Shown here: piece after piece, positions 25,279-32,000 of the stretch | How the letters are laid out: the number at the start of each line of letters is the position of its first letter | How positions within the stretch are numbered: position 1 is the first letter of the stretch | Assembly: GCF_000724485.1 (NCBI RefSeq) | Contig: NZ_CP007739.1 | Span: forward strand, 1-32,000 | Reading direction: 5' to 3' | Origin: Bacillus methanolicus MGA3 | Lineage (GTDB): Bacteria > Bacillota > Bacilli > Bacillales > Cytobacillaceae | Length of the DNA stretch: 32,000 nucleotides | Position numbers and translations under genes: made by a program | Notes under the pieces: model-generated | Database searches by the model: none | What the model was told of the DNA's origin: nothing | The model's input: the letters and a program-made list of their open reading frames with translations, nothing else

Positions 25279-26568
25279 TTAAGTTGGTCTTTTTACAACA
25301 TTAAAATTATCTATAATGAGCAGCCAATTTTGCGGAAACGATAGCCCCAATTTCCAATAACTCATTCCTCTTAGTTTCAATTCTTTTATTAGATCGAATT
25401 TTGCTTGAATGGAGCGGGCGTCTTCAAACCATACTTCATGCCTCTTTCCTTCTTCATTAACATAACGAAAGAAGGGGGCCTGTGCTCTTGTATCATATTG
25501 AATAGGGACATTGTAGCGGGCTGCAAGCTGGATTGCTTGCTGTGGGCTGACTGCTTTGGCAACGGTGCCTTTTACAAATGGTAGAGTCCAGTCGTAGCCA
25601 TATAAATTTTGCCCCATTAAAATTTTTGAAGACGGCATCTCACTGACAGCATATTCGAGCACTCTTCTGACAGGGCCAATCGGTGAGACAGCCATCGCCG
25701 GACCTCCGCTGTATCCCCATTCGTATGTCATAATCACGACAAAATCGACAATTTCTCCATGTGCCTTATAATCATGCGCCTCATACCAGCGCCCCTTTTG
25801 TCCGGCGCTTGTTTTAGGGGCAAGTGCAGTTGAAATTAACCAGCCTTCTTGCTTAAAACGGTCTCGTGCCTTCCGAAGGAAACGATTGTAAGCTTCTCGG
25901 TCAGCAGGCCTTAAGTACTCAAAATCAAAGTGAATATCCCGGAATCCGTATTTTTTTGCGGTTGCAACAATATTATTTAAGAACTTATTTTGGATATTCA
26001 TATCGTTTAACAAAATCCGGCCTAATTCATCATTGAATTGGTCATTTTCCTGATTTGTGATAACCATCATAAGCACATTGTTATTTGCCCTGGCAATAGC
26101 AGGGAAATTATTCAACAGTGGCTCCTTTAGGGATCCGTCCCTCAAAGCTTGAAAGCTGAATGGAGCAAGATAGGTTAAATAAGGTGCCGCTTCCCTCGCG
26201 CTGTTTTCTAATATTGGTGCAACAGATGTACCCCTTGGTTCGACATACCCGTTAAATTCTGCCCTTGGTTTTAGTCCCTGGGGGATATAGAGGCGGAACC
26301 CAATTTGCAGCGGCTGATTAAGTGAAATACGATTTACGTTGGCAAGTTCTTGAACAGAAATGTTAAATTTTCGGGAGATGGACCAAAGGCTGTCGCCTGG
26401 CTGCACCCAGTAAAACCTTCCGATAATTGGGACAACCAATGTCTGTCCAACAACTAGGTTATTTGGGTTTGGTATCTCATTTGCTTTTATTATGTCATCA
26501 ACGGTAGTTCCGTATGTTTGCGCAATCTCGAATAACGTCTGATTTTGCTGGACTACATGAATTTGCAT
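25279..26568 (-). CDS. sleL: Spore cortex-lytic N-acetylglucosaminidase SleL (YaaH)
   Basis: SleL/YaaH cleaves cortex muropeptides during spore germination. ATG 26568 is chosen because GGGAGGG lies just upstream; an in-frame ATG at 26604 would add 12 residues and overlap the presumed promoter. The 429-residue product begins with two LysM domains (about 1-46 and 50-95; IHVVQQNQTLFEIAQTYG.. and YWVQPGDSLWSISRKFN..), which bind peptidoglycan, followed by a GH18 domain with the acid motif RDIHFDFEYL and the MTYEWGYSGGP segment. Length matches B. subtilis YaaH (427). There is no signal peptide, as expected for a mother-cell product that assembles on the forespore surface. In B. subtilis it is under sigma-E. 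Confidence 0.95.
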   Translation of the reverse strand: MQIHVVQQNQTLFEIAQTYGTTVDDIIKANEIPNPNNLVVGQTLVVPIIGRFYWVQPGDSLWSISRKFNISVQELANVNRISLNQPLQIGFRLYIPQGLKPRAEFNGYVEPRGTSVAPILENSAREAAPYLTYLAPFSFQALRDGSLKEPLLNNFPAIARANNNVLMMVITNQENDQFNDELGRILLNDMNIQNKFLNNIVATAKKYGFRDIHFDFEYLRPADREAYNRFLRKARDRFKQEGWLISTALAPKTSAGQKGRWYEAHDYKAHGEIVDFVVIMTYEWGYSGGPAMAVSPIGPVRRVLEYAVSEMPSSKILMGQNLYGYDWTLPFVKGTVAKAVSPQQAIQLAARYNVPIQYDTRAQAPFFRYVNEEGKRHEVWFEDARSIQAKFDLIKELKLRGMSYWKLGLSFPQNWLLIIDNFNVVKRPT

Positions 26569-26602
26569 GCTCTTCCCTCCCTGAGAAATAAACGCTACAA
26601 TC

Positions 26603-26632
26603 ATCTTATGAACATGCTAGGGAAGAAATAAC
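26603..26632 (-). promoter_or_regulatory. Possible sigma-E promoter of sleL
   Basis: Minus-strand GTTATTT (26632-26626), 15-base spacer, CATAAGAT (26610-26603) fits the sigma-E pattern (about KMATATT and CATACAAT) at the right distance before sleL. It is a partial match; the known sigma-E control of yaaH supports it. Confidence 0.4.
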
Positions 26633-26714
26633 AAGGCAGGCGAAATTTCTATATTTAAAGGCAAACCGTATGCAAAGCATTTTTTAATATGAAAGTAAGC
26701 AAGAAGGGATTTAA

Positions 26715-27251
<537 letters not shown>

Positions 27252-27254
27252 GCA

Positions 27255-27283
27255 TTGCTTTTTCTATTGAAACTTAGTATACT
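27255..27283 (+). promoter_or_regulatory. Promoter of the SRP RNA gene
   Basis: -35 TTGCTT (27255-27260), 17-base spacer, -10 TATACT (27278-27283). Start would be near 27290, giving a precursor with a 5' extension of about 35 bases before the mature RNA. Confidence 0.7.
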
Positions 27284-27325
27284 AATAAATGCGTCACATA
27301 TGGCGCAACTTAATAAGGTATCAAC

Positions 27326-27597
27326 TTTGCCGTGCTAAGCGGGGAGGTAGCGGTGCCCTGTACTCGCAATCCGCTCTAGCGAGGCTGAATCCCTTCCTTA
27401 GGCTGCCATACTGTAGGGCCTGCCTTAAGTAAGTGGTGTTGACGCCCGGGTCCTGCGCAATGGGAATCCATGAACCATGTCAGGTCCGGAAGGAAGCAGC
27501 ATTAAGTGGACGCTCCCATGTGCCGCAGGGTTGCCTGGGCCGAGCTAACTGCTTAAGTAACGCTTATGGGTGTCAGTCGACGGAAGGTGCACGGCAG
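27326..27597 (+). ncRNA. scr: Signal recognition particle RNA (large Bacillus type, scRNA)
   Basis: This is the RNA of the signal recognition particle, which with Ffh targets nascent membrane and secreted proteins. About 272 bases, matching the ~270-base Bacillus form with an Alu domain (helices 1-5 but no helix 6), starting TTTGCCGTGCTAAGCGGGGA. The S-domain core is clear: CAGGTCCGGAAGGAAGCAGC (27481-27500) with the GGAA tetraloop and symmetric loop, and the closing arm TGCCGCAGGGTTGCCTGGGC. Mature ends are inferred from B. subtilis. Small open reading frames inside it are accidental. Confidence 0.96.
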
Positions 27598-27613
27598 TTA
27601 TACATAAAGCGAC

Positions 27614-27643
27614 AACTCATCCTGTATGCAGGATGAGTTTTTT
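27614..27643 (+). terminator. Terminator of the SRP RNA gene
   Basis: A perfect 10-bp stem AACTCATCCT (27614-27623) with 27630-27639, a 6-base loop and a T run. Confidence 0.92.
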
Positions 27644-27691
27644 CATTATTATTGTGATTAGATGCTTTTCAAATGAAATTGCACTTTCGCT

Positions 27692-27721
27692 TTGTAAAAG
27701 TTAAATTAATTACGTTATAAT
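27692..27721 (+). promoter_or_regulatory. Promoter of the dnaX operon
   Basis: -35 TTGTAA (27692-27697), 18-base spacer, perfect -10 TATAAT (27716-27721). The start of transcription would fall only a few bases before the leader ORF ribosome binding site. Confidence 0.78.
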
Positions 27722-27735
27722 AGGGAGGATACAAA

Positions 27736-27759
27736 ATGGAAGGGGGCGGTGTCACTTGA
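27736..27759 (+). CDS. Possible seven-codon leader peptide coupled to dnaX
   Basis: ATG 27736 follows an excellent ribosome binding site (GGGAGG, 27723-27728, 7 bases away) and reads MEGGGVT then TGA (27757-27759). The TGA overlaps the TTG start of dnaX at 27756-27758. This geometry allows a terminating ribosome to restart at the weak TTG codon. The dnaX Shine-Dalgarno (AGGGGG) lies inside this mini-ORF. There is no homology evidence at this size, and translation is inference. Confidence 0.4.
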   Translation: MEGGGVT

Positions 27760-29450
27760 GTTATCAAGCTTTATATCGTGTTTGGCGTCCACAGACTTTT
27801 CTTGACGTAGTCGGACAGGAACATGTTACGAAGACATTGCAAAACGCCCTGCTTCAGCAAAAAATTTCGCATGCTTATCTTTTTTCAGGGCCCCGGGGAA
27901 CTGGGAAAACTAGTGCTGCAAAAATTCTCGCAAAAGCTGTGAACTGTGAACGGGCGCCAGTCCATGAACCGTGCAATGAATGCCCTGCCTGCAAAGGGAT
28001 AACCGATGGTTCAATTCCTGATGTGATTGAAATTGATGCTGCGTCCAACAATGGGGTAGAAGAAATCCGTGATATTCGCGATAAAGTAAAATATGCACCA
28101 AGTGTTGTAAAATACAAAGTTTACATCGTAGACGAAGTGCATATGCTCTCCATTGGTGCGTTTAATGCGCTTTTGAAGACTTTAGAGGAACCCCCGAAGC
28201 ATGTTATTTTTATTTTGGCCACAACAGAACCGCATAAAATTCCGCTAACTATTATTTCAAGATGCCAGCGGTTTGATTTTAGACGAATCACTGCACAGGC
28301 GATTGTGAATAGAATGAAATTAATAGCTGACCAGACGGGTGTGGACTATGAAGAGGGATCCTTGCAAGTCATTGCGAGAGCTGCAGAAGGCGGAATGAGG
28401 GACGCGCTAAGTTTACTTGATCAAGCGATCTCTTTTAGCAGGGACCGCGTCACAATTGAAGATGCATTAACAGTTACCGGGTCTGTATCACAGGGATTTT
28501 TAAATAAACTTGCCCGGGCAATATATAAAAAAGATGTGGCTAGCGCACTAGAAGCTTTAGAAGAATTATTTTTCTTAGGAAAAGATCCTGTGAGATTTAT
28601 TGAAGACTTGATTCACTATTATCGTGATATGCTGTTATATAAGGCAGCGCCCTCCCTTGAAGAATCGTTGGAAAGAGTCATGATTGATGAAGATTTTCTC
28701 GCGCTGGCAAATGAAATGAGTTCGAATGTTATTTATGAGCTTATAGACACGTTAAATAAAGCACAGCAAGATATGCGCTGGACAAACCATCCAAAGATTT
28801 TTTTAGAGGTTGCCATTGTGAAGCTTTGCCAGCTTGAAAAACTGGCTACTCATCAGACTTCACATGACCTTCAGAAGCTTATCAACCGAATTGAACAGTT
28901 AGAAGATGAAATACGCCAACTGAAAGCAAATGGCATTCCTGCCAGCCAGGCAACTCAGAACACCGTTCAAAATAAACCGCAAAGAAGCGCACGAAGAGGT
29001 TTTAAAGCACCGGTCGGAAAAATTAATGAAATTCTTAAACAGGCTACGAAACCGGATCTTAATACCATAAAAAGTTGCTGGGGCGATATGCTTGATTCCC
29101 TTGTAAGCAGGCAAATGCGTTCTCAGGCAGCATTATTAAATAAAGCTGAACCGGTTGCTGCATCGAGCAATGCTTTTATTATAAAATTTAAATATGAAAT
29201 TCATTGCCAGATGGCGATGGAAAATGCCAAATTCTTAGAGGCGATCTCAGGGTCCCTTCAAGAACTAACGGGAAAAAGGCTTGAAATTGTAGGCGTACCT
29301 GAAGATCAGTGGTTAAAAATCCGTGAAGAATTTTTGCAAGGTCATCATACAGATGGAAAAGAAGATGGAGTAGAATCGAAAGAGGAAGATCTGATTGTTG
29401 CCGAAGCAATAAAGCTTTTTGGAGAAGAGTTAATTGAAATAAAAGATTAA
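27756..29450 (+). CDS. dnaX: DNA polymerase III subunits gamma/tau
   Basis: DnaX is the clamp-loader ATPase that opens and loads the DnaN ring and ties the polymerase to the helicase. TTG 27756 gives the conserved start [21 protein letters not shown] lies at 27741-27746. The 564-residue product has Walker A GPRGTGKT at 45-52, a zinc-binding cysteine set (Cys64, 73, 76, 79), the DEVHMLS Walker B, SRC sensor ([11 protein letters not shown]) and a C-terminal tau region from about 360. I see no slippery A-run frameshift site of the Escherichia coli type in frame, so only the full-length form is expected. ebfC and recR follow closely in the order dnaX-ebfC-recR. Confidence 0.98.
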   Translation: MSYQALYRVWRPQTFLDVVGQEHVTKTLQNALLQQKISHAYLFSGPRGTGKTSAAKILAKAVNCERAPVHEPCNECPACKGITDGSIPDVIEIDAASNNGVEEIRDIRDKVKYAPSVVKYKVYIVDEVHMLSIGAFNALLKTLEEPPKHVIFILATTEPHKIPLTIISRCQRFDFRRITAQAIVNRMKLIADQTGVDYEEGSLQVIARAAEGGMRDALSLLDQAISFSRDRVTIEDALTVTGSVSQGFLNKLARAIYKKDVASALEALEELFFLGKDPVRFIEDLIHYYRDMLLYKAAPSLEESLERVMIDEDFLALANEMSSNVIYELIDTLNKAQQDMRWTNHPKIFLEVAIVKLCQLEKLATHQTSHDLQKLINRIEQLEDEIRQLKANGIPASQATQNTVQNKPQRSARRGFKAPVGKINEILKQATKPDLNTIKSCWGDMLDSLVSRQMRSQAALLNKAEPVAASSNAFIIKFKYEIHCQMAMENAKFLEAISGSLQELTGKRLEIVGVPEDQWLKIREEFLQGHHTDGKEDGVESKEEDLIVAEAIKLFGEELIEIKD

Positions 29451-29466
29451 ATTGGAGGGTTTTATA

Positions 29467-29790
29467 ATGATGCGTGGAATGGGTAATATGCAAAATATGA
29501 TGAAGCAAATGCAGAAAATGCAAAAGAAAATGGCACAAGCTCAAGAAGAATTGGGAGAAAAGAAAGTGGAAGGAACAGCCGGAGGCGGGATGGTAACAGT
29601 GATTGCAACCGGCCATAAAGAAATTGTAGAAGTAAAAATCAACCAAGAGGCTGTTGACCCTGATGATGTTGAAATGCTCGAAGACCTTGTGCTGGCGGCT
29701 GTAAATGATGCGCTGAAAAAAGCAGATGAGTTAGCGAGTGAAACAATGGGTCAATTTACAAAAGGTCTAAACCTTCCGGGAATATTCTAG
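29467..29790 (+). CDS. ebfC: Nucleoid-associated protein, YbaB/EbfC family
   Basis: A small DNA-binding protein of the YbaB/EbfC family, usually encoded between dnaX and recR; B. subtilis name yaaK. The 107-residue product is a methionine-rich N-terminal helix ([21 protein letters not shown]), then the conserved [12 protein letters not shown] strand and C-terminal helix, ending [17 protein letters not shown] 29467 has GGAGGG at 29455-29460; ATG 29470, one codon later, gives the exact family start MRGMGNM and is equally possible. It lies 16 bases after the dnaX stop. Confidence 0.95.
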   Translation: MMRGMGNMQNMMKQMQKMQKKMAQAQEELGEKKVEGTAGGGMVTVIATGHKEIVEVKINQEAVDPDDVEMLEDLVLAAVNDALKKADELASETMGQFTKGLNLPGIF

Positions 29791-29805
29791 GAGGAATTTG
29801 TTATT

Positions 29806-30402
29806 ATGCATTATCCTGAACCGATATCCAAGCTGATTGACAGCTTTATGAAATTGCCAGGGATCGGCCCGAAAACGGCTGCACGTCTGGCTTTTTTTGT
29901 ACTGAGTATGAAAGAAGATGCAGTGCTTGATTTTGCAAAAGCGTTAGTAAATGCGAAACGGAATTTAACATATTGCACTGTTTGTGGACATATTACTGAT
30001 GAGGATCCTTGCTATATTTGTAAAGACCAGCGCAGAGACAGAACCGTAATTTGCGTGGTTCAGGATCCGAAAGATGTCATTGCAATGGAGAAAATGAAAG
30101 AATTTAATGGCCTTTATCACGTTCTTCATGGGGCAATTTCACCAATGGATGGGATTGGTCCTGAGGATATAAATATTTCGGACTTGCTGAAAAGACTTCA
30201 AGATGAAACGGTACAGGAAGTCATTTTAGCAACAAACCCGAATATTGAAGGGGAAGCAACCGCGATGTACATTTCAAGATTGTTAAAACCATCTGGAATT
30301 AAAATAACGAGAATCGCGCACGGACTTCCTGTCGGAGGAGACTTAGAATACGCAGATGAAGTAACATTATCAAAAGCCCTCGAAGGCCGAAGAGAAATAT
30401 AA
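29806..30402 (+). CDS. recR: Recombination protein RecR
   Basis: RecR forms a ring with RecO that helps RecA displace SSB at gaps, in the RecFOR pathway. The 198-residue product has the N-terminal helix-hairpin-helix ([15 protein letters not shown]), a four-cysteine zinc finger (Cys57, Cys60, and the CYIC pair), a Toprim domain ([12 protein letters not shown]) and a C-terminal Walker-B-like region ([16 protein letters not shown]). ATG 29806 follows TAGGAGGAA, which overlaps the ebfC stop, so translation is coupled. Confidence 0.98.
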   Translation: MHYPEPISKLIDSFMKLPGIGPKTAARLAFFVLSMKEDAVLDFAKALVNAKRNLTYCTVCGHITDEDPCYICKDQRRDRTVICVVQDPKDVIAMEKMKEFNGLYHVLHGAISPMDGIGPEDINISDLLKRLQDETVQEVILATNPNIEGEATAMYISRLLKPSGIKITRIAHGLPVGGDLEYADEVTLSKALEGRREI

Positions 30403-30424
30403 CTTACCGGGAGGGAAAAATGTG

Positions 30425-30643
30425 ATGTTTTTTCGGCGAAAAGGATGGCTGCGCAAAGAATTTGATGAAAAGCTTATTTGCCAATTAGAAGAATTAAAAA
30501 AACAATGGCGGAACCAAAAAGCGTTAGTGGAAAAAAGTTTTGACCCTTCCGAAGATGTTATATGCCAAACAAAACTTGCTGAAGCCAAGTATTTTTTTCT
30601 ATTTAAAGAGGCGAAACATAGAAAGATTTCGATTAGGAAATAA
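30425..30643 (+). CDS. yaaL: YaaL, DUF2508 family protein
   Basis: A 72-residue charged protein of unknown function, in the place of B. subtilis yaaL between recR and bofA. It is mostly helical with repeated Lys/Glu, reading FDEKLICQLEELKKQWRNQKALVEKSFDPSEDVICQTKLAEAKYFF, which carries the family core (EKS.(D/E)PSE.V..KLAEAKYFF). No signal peptide or membrane span is visible. GGGAGGG (30409-30415) precedes both GTG 30422 and ATG 30425; I chose the ATG because the family begins at that residue. Confidence 0.85.
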   Translation: MFFRRKGWLRKEFDEKLICQLEELKKQWRNQKALVEKSFDPSEDVICQTKLAEAKYFFLFKEAKHRKISIRK

Positions 30644-30728
30644 GATTAGAAGTTTCCCCTGGTCTTTTTTACAGCTAAAGACATATATATTTAGTACAAG
30701 TTGTAAGCAAGAGGGGGATCTGAAGTAA

Positions 30729-30992
30729 GTGGAACCGATTGTTGTCATATCCGTTTTGGGAGCATTACTCATATTGCTTCTTTTTGCAGGAGCTCCTGTA
30801 AAACCTGTACGCTTTGTTGGGCAAATATTTATTAAAGTGCTGATAGGGGCGCTTCTTTTATTTTTCTTAAATGCCTTTGGCAATCATTTTGGAATATATG
30901 TTCCAATTAATCTTGCAACTTCTGTCGTTTCCGGAATCCTCGGAATTCCTGGCCTGTGTGCGTTAGTTGTGATTCAAACATGGATATTATAA
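30729..30992 (+). CDS. bofA: Sigma-K processing inhibitor BofA
   Basis: BofA is a membrane protein that, with SpoIVFA, holds the SpoIVFB protease inactive until the forespore signals, delaying pro-sigma-K processing. The 87-residue product has two hydrophobic segments (about 5-22 and 33-50) and the conserved C-terminal part NFGIYVPINLATSVVSGILGIPGLCALVVIQ in outline (PINL..T...GILGIPG). Length equals that of B. subtilis BofA. GTG 30729 is preceded by GAGGGGG but at 11 bases, longer than usual, so expression may be modest. Its presence supports an endospore former. A terminator follows, then an rRNA operon, as in B. subtilis. Confidence 0.93.
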   Translation: MEPIVVISVLGALLILLLFAGAPVKPVRFVGQIFIKVLIGALLLFFLNAFGNHFGIYVPINLATSVVSGILGIPGLCALVVIQTWIL

Positions 30993-30994
30993 GG

Positions 30995-31026
30995 AAAATT
31001 CCGCTGTTAATCTCAGCGGTTTTCTT
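30995..31026 (+). terminator. Intrinsic terminator after bofA
   Basis: CCGCTG (31001-31006) pairs with CAGCGG (31014-31019) around a 7-base loop; GAAAA before and TTTTC after can extend the stem across a 2-base bulge. It lies just after the bofA stop. Confidence 0.75.
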
Positions 31027-31076
31027 AAATATACTCCAAACTGGAAATAGCTTAAAATTTTTTTGTAAATAATATA

Positions 31077-31105
31077 TTGACGATTCTATTTTATGATGTT
31101 AATAT
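31077..31105 (+). promoter_or_regulatory. Second rRNA operon promoter P1
   Basis: -35 TTGACG (31077-31082), 17 bases, -10 TAATAT (31100-31105). Same as the first operon except for one base in the spacer (C at 10468, T at 31085). Confidence 0.88.
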
Positions 31106-31152
31106 ATAAATCGTTGTCGCCAATAATGCGATAACAAAAAGATACAAAAATG

Positions 31153-31181
31153 TTGACATGACATTTTGAGAATGTTATATT
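31153..31181 (+). promoter_or_regulatory. Second rRNA operon promoter P2
   Basis: -35 TTGACA (31153-31158), 17 bases, -10 TATATT (31176-31181). One spacer base differs from the first copy (A at 10543, G at 31160). The leader and 16S processing arm (31210-31242) that follow are identical to the first operon. Confidence 0.92.
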
Positions 31182-31278
31182 AATAAAGTCGCCTACAAGC
31201 GACAACTTAAATTGTTCCTTGAAAACTGAACAAACAAAAGCGTCAACGTTAATTATTTTATGAGCATATCTTACTCTT

Positions 31279-32000
<722 letters not shown>

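Noticed and set aside
29188..29646. 152-residue His/Leu-rich frame antisense to dnaX-ebfC
   Set aside because: Low-complexity composition arises from the complement of Met/Lys/Gln codons in ebfC; no start signals.
30671..30700. CATATATA-like sigma-E -10 upstream of bofA
   Set aside because: The matching -35 is poor and AT-rich DNA gives such matches by chance.

Overview
This window is the replication-origin end of a low-GC Firmicute chromosome, almost certainly a member of the Bacillaceae close to Bacillus sensu lato. The evidence is gene order and family identity: dnaA, oriC, dnaN, an S4-domain gene (rlbA/yaaA), recF, a broken remB, gyrB, gyrA, an rRNA operon, yaaC, guaB, dacA, pdxS, pdxT, serS, tRNA-Ser, dck, dgk, sleL (yaaH), tadA, the large Bacillus-type SRP RNA, dnaX, ebfC (yaaK), recR, yaaL, bofA and a second rRNA operon. 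This is nearly the order known for the first ~30 kb of Bacillus subtilis, and the spore genes (sleL, bofA) imply an endospore former. I cannot name the species. Base 1 is the TTG start of dnaA, so the dnaA promoter and upstream DnaA boxes lie outside the window.

Layout. 1-9.2 kb: replication initiation, sliding clamp, recombination and gyrase, with a compact unwinding region between dnaA and dnaN. 9.3-10.4 kb: an HD-GYP-like protein with a degenerate HD motif. 10.4-15.9 kb: a complete rRNA operon (tandem promoters, 16S, tRNA-Ile, tRNA-Ala, 23S, 5S, terminator) with long processing stalks and an extra hairpin element in the 16S-tRNA spacer. 16.0-20.1 kb: yaaC (leftward), guaB and dacA. 20.2-23.6 kb: PLP synthase pdxST, the T-box-controlled serS and tRNA-Ser. 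23.7-26.6 kb: a leftward block of deoxynucleoside kinases and the spore cortex hydrolase sleL. 26.7-31.0 kb: tadA, SRP RNA and the dnaX-ebfC-recR-yaaL-bofA cluster. 31.0-32.0 kb: promoters, leader and first ~720 bases of a second, nearly identical rRNA operon, cut by the window end.

How the parts work together. Nearly all genes point away from oriC, so transcription runs with the replication fork; the leftward genes are yaaC, dck, dgk and sleL. The functions are core ones: initiation and elongation of replication, supercoiling, repair, ribosome production, GMP, PLP and dNTP supply, serine charging, protein export and wall maturation.

Part 2 result. I found no new defence, mobile or biosynthetic system. 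The points worth a second look are small: a remB pseudogene with three in-frame stops and no frameshift; a 32-bp palindrome carrying DnaA boxes; a perfect 31-bp inverted repeat with a GGGTCAGACCCC-type end; a hairpin insertion in the rRNA spacer; the degenerate HD-GYP protein; a seven-codon leader ORF overlapping the dnaX start; and a hairpin after serS whose poly-U side faces the opposite strand.
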